A stretch of 64,000 nt of DNA from Doris montereyensis (taxonomy: Eukaryota > Mollusca > Gastropoda > Nudibranchia > Dorididae): positions 167,501-231,500 of the forward strand of contig JAXRKP010000543.1 of assembly GCA_037039925.1 (NCBI GenBank). Reading direction: 5' to 3'. Under the pieces are notes generated by a model that made no database searches, had not been told where the DNA came from, and saw nothing but the letters and a program-made list of their open reading frames with translations. Positions within the stretch are counted from its first letter, which is position 1, and each line of letters starts with the position of its first letter. Shown here piece by piece: positions 23,825 through 37,170 of this stretch. Position numbers and translations under genes: made by a program.

Positions 23825-24330
23825 ACCAATTTTTGTTGTTGTTTACTTTATTTTTATTCAGCTTTTGGTTTTTTCTTTAGTTTTTTTTGGGGGGGGGGTG
23901 GGGGTATTTTTAAGAATCTTAAAAAAACATTTGCTGTTCCATTTTGATTTTGCATTTGTATTGTTTTTGGAGGATATATACAAGGAAGGATTATGAACAT
24001 GGATAGAGAAGGCAGTTTGCTTGTTTATTTGCTTTGTTGTTCCAGAGTGAGGAATGTGTATGGAAGGACGTTTTGCTTGTATGTTCTACCTTTCATCATC
24101 TGTGAGCATTTTAAGATTTAGTATTTACATATTATGAATATTTTAAGGTCTAGGATTTTAACTGTTTGACTACTGCATTGGTTTCTTGGTTTAGACTCCA
24201 TTGATTTCGGTAAAAGCCAAGTGGCAGAGGTGGATATAGAAGAATAAAAAAAGCCATATAAACCAAACGAAGGGCTGTAACAATCGTCTTTGCCACTTCA
24301 CCTGATGTTTGGTCGTTAAAGTTGAATAAA
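23825..24330 (+). terminator. 3' UTR and candidate polyadenylation signals of the TRAF6-like gene
   Basis: T- and G-rich 3' untranslated sequence after the TGA that follows VFPEN. AATAAA occurs at 24243-24248 and 24325-24330. The second lies about 50 bases before the downstream tandem array begins, so either could set the transcript end. Confidence 0.6.
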
Positions 24331-24377
24331 AACTAGCAAGAAATTAAACAAAAACTAATAATTTTAAAGCCTGTCTC

Positions 24378-25432
24378 ATGAAGAGAGGCTTGTGGTTGGA
24401 ACACATCAGTACGGGAAGCCGGATTATGGGCTTGTCGTCAGAAAACGTCAGTACCAGAAGCCAATTTATGGGCTTGTGGTCAGAAAACATCAGTACCAGA
24501 AGCCAATTTATGAGCTTTTGGTCAGAAAACATCAGTACCAGAAGCAAATTTATGAGCTTGTGGTCAGAAAAACATCAGTACCAGAAGCCAATTTATGAGC
24601 TTGTGGTCAGAAAACATCAGTACAGGAAGCCAATTTATGGGCTTGTGGTCAGAAAACATCAGTACAGGAAGCCAATTTATGAGCTTGTGGTCAGAAAACA
24701 TCAGTACAGGAAGCCAATTTATGGGCTTGTGGTCAGAAACATCAGTACAGGAAGCCAATTTATGGGCTTATGGTCAGAAAACATCAGTACAGGAAGCCGA
24801 TTTATGGGCTTATGGTCGGAAAACATCAGTACAGGAAGCTGATTTATGGGCTTGTGGTCAGAAAACATGAGTACAGGAAGCCAATTTATGGGCTTATAGT
24901 AAGAAAACATCAGTACAGGAAGCCGATTTATGGGCTTATGGTCAGAAAACATGAGTACAGGAAGCCAATTTATGGGCTTGTGGTCAGAAAACATCAGTAC
25001 AGGAAGCCAATTTATGGGCTTATGGTCAGAAAACATGAGTACAGGAAGCCGATTTATGGGCTTATGGTCGGAAAACATCAGTACAGGAAGCTGATTTATG
25101 GGCTTGTGGTCAGAAAACATCAGTACAGGAAGCCAATTTTTGGGCTTGTGGTCGGAACATGTCAGTACAGCAAGCTGATTTATGGGCTTGTGGTCGGAAC
25201 ATGTCAGTACAGGAAGCCAATTTATGGGCTTATAGTCAGAAAACATCAGTACAGGAAGCCGATTTATGGGCTTATGGTCAGAAAACATCAGTATAGGAAG
25301 CCAATTTTTGGGCTTGTGGTCGGAACATGTCAGTACAGGAAGCTGATTTATGGGCTTGTGGTCTGAACATGTCACTACAGGAAGTCGATTTATGGGCTTG
25401 TGGTCGGAAAATGTCAGTACAGGAAGCTGGTA
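24378..25432. repeat. 42-bp minisatellite directly downstream of the TRAF6-like gene, about 25 copies
   Basis: Units of 42 bases: GAAAACATCAGTACAGGAAG, CCAATTTATGGGC and TTGTGGTCA, with CCGATT/GCTGATT and GGAACATG variants. The unit length is a multiple of three, so frames of 150-218 codons are open on both strands, and none has start context or domain support. Confidence 0.97.
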
Positions 25433-28400
25433 TCCATATTGTGGCGTGGGTAGTGTGGTGTTGGTAGTTTGGGGTCTGGGTAGTGTGGTGTTGGTAGTTT
25501 GGTGTTGGTAGTTTGGGATCTGGGTAGTGTGGTGTTGGTAGTTTGGTGTTGGTAGTTTGGGGTCTGGGTAGTGTGGTGTTGGTGGTTTGGGATCTGGGTA
25601 GTGTGGTGTTGGTAGTTTGGGATCTGGGTAGTGTGGTGTTGGTAGTTTGGGATCTGGGTAGTGTGGTGTTGGTAGTTTGGGATCTGGGTAGTGTGATGTT
25701 GGTAGTTTGGGATCTGGGTAGTGTGGTGTTGGTAGTTTGGGATCTGGGTAGTGTAGTGTTGGTAGTGTGGTGTTGGTAGTTTGGGATCTGGGTAATGTGG
25801 TGTTGGTAGTGTGGTGTTGGTAGTTTGGGGTCTGGGTAGTGTAGTGTTGGTAGTTTGGGATCTGGGTAGTGTAGTGTTGGTAGTTTGGGATCTGGGTAGT
25901 GTAGTGTTGGTAGTTTGGGATCTGGGTAGTATAGTGTTGGTAGTTTGGGATCTGGGTAGTATAGTGTTGGTAGTTTGGGATCTGGGTAGTATAGTGTTGG
26001 TAGTTTGGGATCCGGGTAGTGTAGTGTTGGTAGTTTGGGGTCTGGGTAGTGTAGTGTTGGTAGTTTGGGATCTGGGTAGTATAGTGTTGGTAGTTTGGGA
26101 TCTGGGTAGTGTAGTGTTGGTAGTTTGGGATCTGGGTAGTGTAGTGTTGGTATTGTAGTGTTGGTTGTTTGGGATCTGGGTAGTGTAGTGTTGGTAGTTT
26201 GGGATATGGGTATTGTAGTGTTGGTAGTTTGGGATCTGGGTAGTGTAGTGTTGGTAGTTTGGGATCCGGGTAGTGTAGTGTTGGTAGTTTGGGATCCGGG
26301 TAGTGTACTGTTGGTAGTTTGGGATCGGGTAGTGTAGTGTTGGTAGTTTGGGATCTGGGTAGTGTAGTGTTGGTAGTTTGGGATCTGGGTAGTGTAGTAT
26401 TGGTAGTTTGGGGTCTGGGTAGTGTGGTGTTGGTAGTTTAGGGTCTGGGTAGTGTGGTGTTGGTAGTTTGGGGTCTGGGTAGTGTGGTGTTGGTAGTTTG
26501 GGATCTGGGTAGTGTAGTGTTGGTAGTTTGGGATCTGGGTAGTGTAGTGTTGGTAGTTTGGGATCTGGGTAGTGTGGTGTTGGTAGTTTGGGATCTGGGT
26601 AGTGTGGTGTTGGTAGTGTTGGTTTGGGATCTGGGTAGTGTGGTGTTGGTAGTGTGGTGTTGGTAGTTTGGGATCCGGGTAGTGTAGTGTTGGCAGTTTG
26701 AGATCTGGGTAGTGTAGTGTTGGTAGTTTGGGATCTGGGTAGTGTAGTGTTGGTAGTTTGGGATCTGGGTAGTGTAGTGTTGGTAGTTTGGGATCTGGGT
26801 AGTGTAGTGTTGGTAGTTTGGGATCTGGGTAGTGTAGTGTTGGTAGTTTGGGATCTGGGTAGTGTGATGTTGGTAGTTTGGGGTCTGGGTAGTGTAGTGT
26901 TTGTAGTGTGGTGTTGGTAGTGTGGTATTGGTAGTGTGGTGTTGGTAGTTTGGGGTCTGGGTTGTGTGGTGTTGGTAGTGTGGTGTTGGTAGTTTGGGAT
27001 CTGGGTAGTGTAGTGTTGGTAGTTTGGGATCTGGGTAGTGTGGTGTCGGTAGTTTGGGATCTTGGTAGTGTAAATAGTGTGGTGTTGGTAGTTTGGGATC
27101 TGGGTAGTGTAGTGTTGGTAGTTTGGTGTTGGTAGTTTGGGATCTGGGTAGTGTGGTGTTGGTAGTTTGGGATCTGGGTAGTGTAGTGTTGGTAGTTTGG
27201 GATCTGGGTAGTGTAGTGTTGGTAGCGAGGTGTTGGTAGTTTGGGATCTGCGTAGTGTCGTGTTGGTAGTTTGGGATCTGGGTAGTGTAGTGTTGGTAGT
27301 TTGGGGTCTGGGTAGTGTGGTGTTGGGTGTTTGGGATCCGGGTAGTTTGGTGTTGGTTGTTTGGGATCCGGGTAGTTTGGTGTTGGTAGTTTGGGATCTG
27401 GGTAGTTTGGTGTTGGTAGTTTGGGATCCGGGTAGTGTACTGTTGGTAGTTTGGCATCTGGGTAGTTTGGTGTCGGTAGTTTGGCATCTGGGTAGTGTAG
27501 TGTTGGTAGTTTGGTGTTGGTAGTTTGGCATCTGGGTAGTTTGGTGTCGGTAGTTTGGCATCTGGGTAGTTTGGTGTTGGTAGTTTGGCATCTGGGTAGT
27601 TTGGTGTCGGTAGTTTGGCATCTGGGTAGTGTAGTGTTGGTAGTTTGGGATCGGGTAGTGTAGTGTTGGTAGTTTGGTGTTGGTAGTTTGGGATCCGGGT
27701 AGTGTAGTGTTGGTAGTTTGGCATCTGGGTAGTTTGGTGTCGGTAGTTTGGCATCTGGGTAGTGTAGTGTTGGTAGTTTGGGATCGGGTAGTGTACTGTT
27801 GGTAGTTTGGGATCCGGGTAGTGTGGTGTTGGTAGTTTGGGATCTGGGTAGTGTAGTGTTGGTAGTTTGGGATCGGGTAGTGTAGTGTTGGTAGTTTGGG
27901 GTCAGGGTAGTGTAGTGTTGGTAGTTTGGGATCTGGATAGTGTAGTGTTGGTAGTTTGGGGTCAGGGTAGTGTAGTGTTGGTAGTTTGGGGTCAGGGTAG
28001 TGTAGTGTTGGTAGTTTGGTATCTGGGTAGTGTAGTGTTGGTAGTTTGGGGTCTGGTTAGTGTAGTGTTGGTAGTTTGGGGTCAGGGTAGTGTAGTGTTG
28101 GTAGTTTGGGATCTGGGTAGTGTGGTGTTGGTAGTGTGGTGTTGGTAGTGTGGTGTTGGTAGTTTGGGATCTGGGTAGTGTGGTGTTGGTAGTTTGGGAT
28201 CTGGGTAGTGTACTGTTGGTAGTTTGGGATCTGGGTAGTTTAGTGTTGGTAGTTTGGGATCTGGGTAGTTTGGTGTTGGTAGTTTGGGATCTGGGTAGTG
28301 TAGTGTTGGTAGCGTGGTGTTGGTAGTTTGTGATCTGCGTAGTTTGGTGTTGGTAGTTTGAGATCTGGGTAGTGTACTGTTGGTAGTTTGGGATCTGGGT

Positions 28401-31400
28401 AGTTTGGTGTTGGTAGTTTGGGATCTGGGTAGTGTGGTGTTGGTAGTTTGGGATCTGGGTAGTGTAATGTTGGTAGTGTAGTGCTGGTAGTTTGGGATCT
28501 GGGTAGTGTGGTGTTAGTAGTTTGGGATCTGGGTAGTGTGGTGTTGATAGTTTGGGATCTGGGTAGTGTAGTGTTGGTAGTTTGGGATCCGGGTAGTGTA
28601 GTGTTGGTAGTTTGGGGTCAGGGTAGTGTGGTGTTGGTAGTTTGGGATCTGGGTAGTGTAGTGTTGGTAGTTTGGGATCCGGTAGTGTAGTGTTGGTAGT
28701 TTGGGGTCAGGGTAGTGTGGTGTTGGTAGTTTGGGGTCTGGGTAGTGCGGTGTTGGTAGTTTGGGGTCTGGGTAGTGTGGTGTTGGTAGTTTGGGGTCTG
28801 GGTAGTGTGGTATTGGTAGTGTAGTGTTGGTAGTTTAGGGTCTGGGTAGTGTGGTGTTGGTAGTTTGGGATCGGGTAGTGTAGTGTTGGTAGTTTGGGAT
28901 CTGGGTAGTGTAGTGTTGGTAGCGAGGTGTTGGTAGTTTGGGATCTGCGTAGTGTCGTGTTGGTAGTTTGGGATCTGGGTAGTGTAGTGTTGGTAGTTTG
29001 GGATCTGGGTAGTGTGGTGTTGGGTGTTTGGGATCCGGGTAGTGTGGTGTTGGATGTTTGGGATCTGGGTAGTGTGGTGTTGGATGTTTGGGATCCGGGT
29101 AGTTTGGTGTTGGTTGTTTGGGATCCGGGTAGTGTACTGTTGGTAGTTTGGGATCTGGGTAGTTTGGTGTTGGTAGTTTGGGATCCGGGTAGTGTAGTGT
29201 TGGTAGTTTGGGATCCGGGTAGTGTAGTGTTGGTAGTTTGGGATCGGGTAGTGTAGTGTTGGTAGTTTGGGGTCAGGGTAGTGTAGTGTTGGTAGTTTGG
29301 TATCTGGGTAGTGTAGTGTTGGTAGTTTGGGGTCTGGTTAGTGTAGTGTTGGTAGTTTGGGGTCAGGGTAGTGTAGTGTTGGTAGTTTGGGATCTGGGTA
29401 GTGTGGTGTTGGTAGTGTGGTGTTGGTAGTGTGGTGTTGGTAGTGTGGTGTTGGTAGTTTGGAATCTGGGTAGTGTGGTGTTGGTAGTTTGGGATCTGGG
29501 TAGTTTAGTGTTGGTAGTTTGGGATCTGGGTAGTTTGGTGTTGGTAGTTTGGGATCTGGGTAGTGTAGTGTTGGTAGCGTGGTGTTGGTAGTTTGTGATC
29601 TGCGTAGTTTGGTGTTGGTAGTTTGAGATCTGGGTAGTGTACTGTTGGTAGTTTGGGATCTGGGTAGTTTGGTGTTGGTAGTTTGGGATCTGGGTAGTGT
29701 GGTGTTGGTAGTTTGGGATCTGGGTAGTGTAATGTTGGTAGTGTAGTGCTGGTAGTTTGGGATCTAGGTAGTGTGGTGTTGGTAGTTTGGGATCTGGGTA
29801 GTGTGGTGTTGATAGTTTGTGATCTGGGTAGTGTAGTGTTGGTAGTTTGGGATCCGGGTAGTGTAGTGTTGGTAGTTTGGGGTCAGGGTAGGTTGGTGTT
29901 GGTAGTTTGGGATCTGGGTAGTGTGGTGTTGGTAGTTTGGGATCTGGGTAGTGTAGTGTTGGTAGTTTGGGATCGGGTAGTGTAGTGTTGGTAGTTTGGG
30001 GTCAGGGTAGTGTGGTGTTGGTAGTTTGGGGTCTGGGTAGTGCAGTGTTGGTAGTTTGGGGTCTGGGTAGTGTGGTGTTGGTAGTTTGGGGTCTGGGTAG
30101 TGTGGTATTGGTAGTGTAGTGTTGATAGTTGAGGGTCTGGGTAGTGTGGTGTTGGTAGTTTGGGATCGGGTAGTGTAGTGTTGGTAGTTTGGGATCCGGG
30201 TAGTGTAGTGTTGGTAGTTTGGGATCTGGGTAGTGTAGTGTTGGTAGTTTGGGATCCGGGTAGTGTGGTGTTGGTAGTTTGGGATCTGGGTAGTGTAGTG
30301 TTGGTAGTTTGGGGTCAGGGTAATGTAGTGCTGGTAGTTTGGTGTTGGTAGTTTGGGATCTGGGTAGTGTGGTGTTGGTAGTTTGGGATCTGGGTAGTGT
30401 AGTGTTGGTAGTTTGGGGTCAGGGTAATGTAGTGCTGGTAGTTTGGGATCTGGGTAGTGTGGTGTTGGTAGTGTGTTGTTGGTAGTTTGGGATCGGGTAG
30501 TGTGGTGTTGGTAGTGTGTTGTTGGTAGTTTGGGATCGAGTAGTGTGTTGTTGGTAGTTTGGGATCTGGGTAGTGTGTTGTTGGTAGTTTGGGATCCGGG
30601 TAGTGTGTTGTTGGTAGTTTGGGATCTGGGTAGTGTGCTGTGGGTAGTGTGTTGTTGGTAGTTTGGGATCCGGGTAGTGTGTTATTGGTAGTTTGGGATC
30701 TGGGTAGTGTAGTGTTGGTAGTGTGTTGTTGCTAGTTTGGGATCCGGGTAGTGTGTTGTTGGTAGTTTGGGATCTGGGTAGTGTGCTGTGGGTAGTGTGT
30801 TGTTGGTAGTTTGGGATCCGGGTAGTGTGTTGTTGGTAGTGTGTTGTTGGTAGTTTGGGATCCGGGTAGTGTGCTGTGGGTAGTGTGTTGTTGGTAGTTT
30901 GGGATCGGGTAGTGTGTTGTTGGTAGTTTGGGATCGGGTAGTGTGGTGTTGGTAGTTCTGGATCTGGGTAGTTTGGTGTTGGTAGTTTGGGATCCGGGTA
31001 GTGTGGTGTTGATAGTTTGGGATCTGGGTAGTGTGGTGTTGGTAGTGTAGTGTTGGTAGTTTGGGATCCGGGTAGTGTAGTGTTGGTAGTTTGGGATCTG
31101 GGTAGTGTAGTGTTGGTAGTTTGGGATCCGGGTAGTGTAGTGTTGGTAGTTCGGGATCTGGGTAGTGTGGTGTTGGTAGTGTGGTGTTGGTAGTGTGGTG
31201 TTGGTAGTGTGGTGTTGGTACTTTGGGATCTGGGTAGTGTAGTGTTGGTAGTTTCGGATCGGGTAGTGTGGTGTTGGTAGTTTGGGATCTGGGTAGTGTA
31301 GTGTTGGTAGTTTGGGATCTGGGTAGTGTGGTGTTGGTAGTTTGGGATCTGGGTAGTGTGGTGTTGCTAGTGTGGTGTTGGTAGTTTGGGGTCTGGGTAG

Positions 31401-34400
31401 TGTGTTGTTGGTAGTGTGGTGTTGGTAGTTTGGGATCTGGGTAGTGTGGTGTTGGTAGTGTGGTGTTGGTAGTTTGGGATCTGGGTAGTGTAGTGTTGGT
31501 AGTGTAGTGTTGGTAGTTTGGGATCTGGGTAGTGTGGTGTTGGTAGTTTGGGATCGGGTAGTGTGGTGTTGGTAGTGTAGTGTTGGTAGTTTGGGATCGG
31601 GTAGTGTAGTGTTGGTAGTTTGGGATCTGGGTAGTGTAGTGTTGGTAGTTTGGGATCTGGGTAGTGTAGTGTTGGTAGTTTGGGATCCGGGTAGTCTAGT
31701 GTTGGTAGTTTGGGATCTGGGTAGTGTGGTGTTGGTAGTGTGGTGTTGGTAGTTTGGGATCTGGGTAGTGTGGTGTTGGTAGTGTGGTGTTGGTAGTGTG
31801 GTGTTGGTAGTTTGGGATCTGGGTAGTGTGGTGTTGGTAGTGTGGTGTTGGTAGTGTGGTGTTGGTAGTGTGGTGTTGGTAGTGTGGTGTTGGTAGTGTG
31901 GTGTTGGTAGTTTGGGATCTGGGTAGTGTAGTGTGTAGTGTTGGTAGTTTGGGATCTGAGTAGTGTGGTGTTGGTCGTTTGGGATCTGGGTAGTGTGGTG
32001 TTGGTAGTTTGGGATCTGGGTAATGTGGTGTTGGTAGTGTGGTGTTGGTAGTTTGGGATCCGGGTAGTGTGGTGTTGGTAGTGTGGTGTTGGTAGTTTGG
32101 AATCTGGGTAGTGTAGTGTTGATAGTGTAGTGTTGGTAGTTTGGGATCGGTAGTGTGGTGTTGGTAGTGTAGTGTTGGTAGTTTGGGAATCGGGTAGTGT
32201 GGTGTTGGTAGTGTAGTGTTGGTAGTTTGGGATCTGGGTAGTGTGGTGTTGGTAGTGTAGTGTTGGTAGTTTGGGATCGGGTAGTGTGGTGTTGGTAGTG
32301 TAGTGTTGGTAGTTTGGGATCCGGGTATAGTCTTGGTAGTGTAGTGTTGGTAGTTTGGGATCCGGGTAGTGTGGTGTTGGTAGTGTAGTGTTGGTAGTTT
32401 GGGATCTGGGTAGTGTGGTGTTGGTAGTGTGGTGTTGGTAGTTTGGGATCCGGGTAGTGTGGTGTTGGTAGTGTAGTGTTGGTAGTTTGGGATCGGGTAG
32501 TGTAGTGTTGGTTGTTTGGGATCTGGGTAGTGTAGTGTTGGTAGTTTGGGATCGGGTAGTGTAGTGTTGGTAGTTTGGGATCTGGGTAGTGTAGTGTTGG
32601 TAGTTTGGGATCTGGGTAGTGTAGTGTTGGTAGTTTGGGATCCGGGTAGTGTAGTGTTGGTAGTTTGGGATCTGGGTAGTGTAGTGTTGGTAGTTTGGGA
32701 TCGGGTAGTGTAGTGTTGGTAGTTTGGGATCTGGGTACTGTGGTGTTGGTAATTTGGGATCTGCGTACTGTGGTGTTGATAGTTTGGGATCTGGGTAGTG
32801 TGGTGTTGGTAGTGTGGTGTTGATAGTTTGGGATGTGGGTAGTGTGTTGTTGGTAGTTTGGGATCCGGGTAGTGTAGTGTTGGTAGTTTGGGATGTGGGT
32901 AGTGTAGTGTTGGTAGTTTGGGATCGGGCAGTGTGGTGTTGGTAGTTTGGGATCTGGGTAGTGTAGTGTTGGTAGTTTGGGATCTGGGTACTGTGGTGTT
33001 GGTAGTTTGGAATCGGGTAGTGTGGTGTTGGTAGTTTGGGATCTGCGTACTGTGGTGTTGATAGTTTGGGATCTGGGTAGTGTGGTGTTGGTAGTTTGGG
33101 ATCGGGTAGTGTGGTGTTGGTATTGTGTTGTTGGTAGTTTGGGATCGGGTAGTGTGGTGTTGGTACTTTGGGATCCGGGTAGTATAGTGTTGGTAGTTTG
33201 GGATCTGGGTAGTGTAGTGTTGGTAGTTTGGGATCTGGGTAGTGTAGTGTTGGTAGTTTGGGATCCGGGTAGTGTAATGTTGGTAGTTTGGGATCGGGTA
33301 GTGTAGTGTTGGTAGTTTGGGATCTGGGTAGTGTAGTGTTGGTAGTTTGGGATCCGGGTAGTGTAGTGTTGGTAGTTTGGGATCCGGGTAGTGTAGTGTT
33401 GGTAGTGTAGTGTTGGTAGTTTGGGATCTGGGTAGTGTGGTGTTGGTAGTTTGGGATCCGGGTAGTGTAGCGTTGGTAGTTTGGGATCTGGGTAGTGTAG
33501 TGTTGGTAGTTTGGGATCTGGGTAGTGTAGTGTTGGTAGTTTGGGTTCTGGGTAGTGTAGTGTTGGTAGTTTGGGATCTGGCTAGTGTAGTGTTTGTAGT
33601 TTGGGATCTGGGTAGTGTAGTGTTGGTAGTTTGGGATCTGGGTAGTGTAGTGTTGGTAGTTTGGGATCTGGATAGTGTAGTGTTGGTAGTTTGGGATCGG
33701 GTAGTGTAGTGTTGGTAGTTTGAGATCCGGGTAGTGTAGTGTTGGTAGTGTAGTGTTGGTAGTTTGGGATCTGGGTAGTGTGGTGTTGGTAGTTTGGGAT
33801 CTGGGTAGTGTGCTGTTGGTAGTTTGGGATCTGGGTAGTGTAGTGTTCGTAGTGTAGTGTTGGTAGTTTGGGATCGGGTAGTGTAATGTTCGTAGTGTAG
33901 TGTTGGTAGTTTGGGATCCGGGTAGTGTACTGTTGGTACTTTGGGATCTGGGTAGTGTAGTGTTCGTAGTGTAGTGTTGGTAGTTTGGGATCTGGGTAGT
34001 GTGGTGTTGGTAGTTTGGGATCTGGGTAGTGTAGTGTTCGTAGTGTAGTGTTGGTAGTTTGGGATCTGGGTAGTGTGGTGTTGGTAGTTTGGGATCCGGG
34101 TAGTATACTGTTGGTAGTTTGGGATCTGGGTAGTTTGGTGTTGGTAGTTTGAGATCTGGGTAGTGTAGTGTTCGTAGTGTAGTGTTGGTAGTTTGGGATC
34201 TGGGTAGTTTGGTGTTGGTAATTTGGGATCCGGGTAGTGTGGTGTTGGTAGTTTGGGATCTGGGTAGTTTGGTGTTGGTAGTTTGGGATCTGGGTAGTGT
34301 GGTGTTGGTAGTTTGGGATCCAGGTAGTGTGGTGTTGGTAGTTTGGGATCCGGGTAGTGTGGTGTTGATAGTTTAGATCTGGGTGGTGTGGTGTTGGTAG

Positions 34401-37170
34401 TGTGGTGTTGGTAGTTTGGGATCTGGGTAGTGTGGTGTTGGTAGTGTGGTGTTGGTAGTTTGGGATCCGGGTAGTGTGGTGTTGGTAGTGTTGTGTTGGT
34501 AGTTTGGGATCTGGGTAGTGTAGTGTTGGTAGTTTGGGATCTGAGTAGTGTGGTGTTGGTAGTTAGGGATCGGGTAGTGTGGTGTTGGTAGTGTAGTGTT
34601 GGTAGTTTGGGATCCGGTTAGTGTAGTGTTGGTAGTTTGGGATCTGGGTAGTGTAGTGTTGGTAGTTTGGGATCCGGGTAGTGTAGTGTTGGTAGTGTGG
34701 TGTTGGTAGTTTGGGATCTGGGTAGTGTGGTGTTGGTAGTGTGGTGTTGGTAGTTTGGGATCTGGGTAGTGTGGTGTTGGTAGTGTGGTGTTGGTAGTGT
34801 GGTGTTGGTAGTTTGGGATCTGGGTAGTGTAGTGTGTAGTGTTGGTAGTTTGGGATCCGAGTAGTGTGGTGTTGGTAGTTGGGGATCTGAGTAGTGTGGT
34901 GTTGGTAGCGTGGTGTTGGTAGTTTGGGATCCGGCTAGTGTGGTGTTGGTAGTGTGGTGTTTGTAGTTTGGGATCTGGGTAGTGTAGTGTTGGTAGTGTA
35001 GTGTTGGTAGTTTGGGATCTGAGTAGTGTGGTGTTGGTAGTTTGGGATCCGGTTAGTGTGGTGTTGGTAGTGTAGTGTTGGTAGTTTGGGATTCGGGTAG
35101 TGTAGTGTTGGTAGTTTGGGATCGAGGTAGTGTAGTGTTGGTCGTTTGGGATCTGGGTAGTGTAGTGTTAGTAGTGTGGTGTTGGTAGTTTGGGATCTGG
35201 GTAGTGTGGTGTTGGTAGTGTGGTGTTGGTAGTGTGGTGTTGGTAGTTTGGGATCTGGGTAGTGTGGTGTTGGTAGTGTGGTGTTGGTAGTGTGGTGTTG
35301 GTAGTTTGGGATCTGGGTAGTGTAGTGTGTAGTGTTGGTAGTTTGGGATCCGAGTAGTGTGGTGTTGGTAGTTTGGGATCTGAGTAGTGTGGTTTTGGTA
35401 GTGTGGTGTTGGTAGTTTGGGAACCGGGTAGTGTGGTGTTGGTAGTGTGGTGTTGGTAGTTTGGGATCTGGGTAGTGTGGTGTTGGTAGTGTGGTGTTGG
35501 TTGTTTGGGATCCGGGTAGTGTGGTGTTGGTAGTGTAGTGTTGGTAGTTTGGGATCCGGGTAGTGTAGTGTTGGTAGTTTGGGATCTGGGTAGTGTAGTG
35601 TTGGTAGTTTGGGATCCGGGTAGTGTAGTGTTGGTAGTTTGGGATCTGGATACTGTGGTGTTGGTAGTTTGGGATCTGGGTACTGTGGTGTTGATAGTTT
35701 GGGATCTGGGTAGTGTGGCATTGGTAGTGTGGTGTTGGTAGTTTGGGATCTGGGTAGTGTGGTGTTGGTAGTTTGGGATCCGGGTAGTGTGGTGTTGGTA
35801 GTTTGGGATCCGAGTAGTGTAGTGTTGGTAGTTTGGGATTTGGGTAGTGTAGTGTTGGTAGTTTGGGATCCGGGTAGTGTGGTGTTGGTAGTTTGGGATC
35901 TGGGTAGTTTGGTGTTGGTAGTTTGGGATCCGGGTAGTATGGTGTTGGTAGTTTGGGATCCGAGTAGTGTAGTGTTGGTAGTTTTGGATTTGGGTAGTGT
36001 AGTGTTGGTAGTTTGGGATCCGGGTAGTGTAGTGTTGGTAGTTTGGGATCCGGGTAGTGTAGTGTTTGTAGTGTAGTGTTTGTAGTTTGGGATCTGGGTA
36101 GTGTAGTGTTGGTAGTGTAGTGTTGGTAGTTTGGGATCTGGGTAGTGTAGTGTTGGTAGTTTGGGATCCGGGTAGTGTAGTGTTGGTAGTTTGGGATCTG
36201 GGTAGTGTAGTGTTGGTAGTTTGGGATCCGGGTAGTGTAGTATTGGTAGTTTGAGATCTGGGTAGTGTAGTGTTGGTAGTTTGGGATCTGGGTAGTTTGG
36301 TGTCGGTAGTTTGGGATCTGGGTAGTGTAGTGTTGTTAGTTTGGGATCTGGGTAGTGTAGTGTTGGTAGTTTGGGATCTGGGTAGTTTGGTGTTGGTAGT
36401 TTGGAATCTGGGTAGTGTGGTGTTGGTAGTTTGGGATCGGGTAGTGTAGTGTTGGTAGTTACGGATCTGGGTAGTGTAGTGTTGGTAGTTTGGGATCCGG
36501 GTAGTGTAGTGTTGGTAGTTTGGGATCTGGGTAGTGTAGTGTTGGTAGTTTGGGATCTGGGTAGTGTAGTGTTGGTAGTTTGGGATCTGGGTAGTTTGGT
36601 GTTGGTAGTTTGGGATCTGGGTAGTGTAGTGTTGGTAGTTTGGGATCCGGGTAGTGTACTGTTGGTAGTTTGGGATCTGGATAGTTTGGTGTTGGTAGTT
36701 TGGGATCGGGTAGTGTAGTGTTGGTAGTGTAGTATTGGTAGTTTGGGATCTGGGTAGTTTTGTCTTGATAGTTTGGGATCGGGTAGTATACTGTTGCTAG
36801 TTTGGGATCTGGGTAGTGTAGTGTTGGTAGTTTGGGATCTGGGTAGTGTGGTGTTGGTAGTTTGGGATCCGGGTAGTGTAGTGTTGGTAGTTTGGGATCT
36901 GGGTAGTGTAGTGTTGATAGTTTGGGATCTGGGTAGTGTGGTGTTGGTAGTTTGGGGTCAGGGTAGTGTAGTGTTGGTAGTTTGGGATCTGGGTAGTGTG
37001 GTGTTGGTAGTTTGGGGTCAGAGTAGTGTAGTGTTGGTAGTTTGGGATCTGGGTAGTGTGGTGTTTGTAGTTTGGGATCCGGGTAGTGTAGTGTTGGTAG
37101 TTTGGTATCTGCGTAGTGTAGTGTTGGTAGCTTGGGATCTGGGTAGTGTGGTGTTGGTAGTTTGGAGTCA
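25433..37170. repeat. 30-bp G/T-rich satellite array, nearly 12 kb
   Basis: Several hundred units of GTAGTTTGGG + ATCTGGGTAG + TGTAGTGTTG, with frequent GATCCGGG, GGTCTGGG, GGTCAGGG and a 29-base GATCGGG form. A 14-base shortened unit (TAGTGTGGTGTTGG) is often interspersed, especially at 31150-32500 and 34700-35500. The plus strand is almost free of C. Long frames (735 codons on the minus strand) come from the 30-base period and lack of stops. Confidence 0.98.

Noticed and set aside
25414..27754. Minus-strand frames of 735 and 438 codons rich in Pro, Thr, Asn and Tyr
   Set aside because: Direct products of the 30-bp satellite. Frames switch wherever a 29-base unit occurs, and two overlap in the same region.
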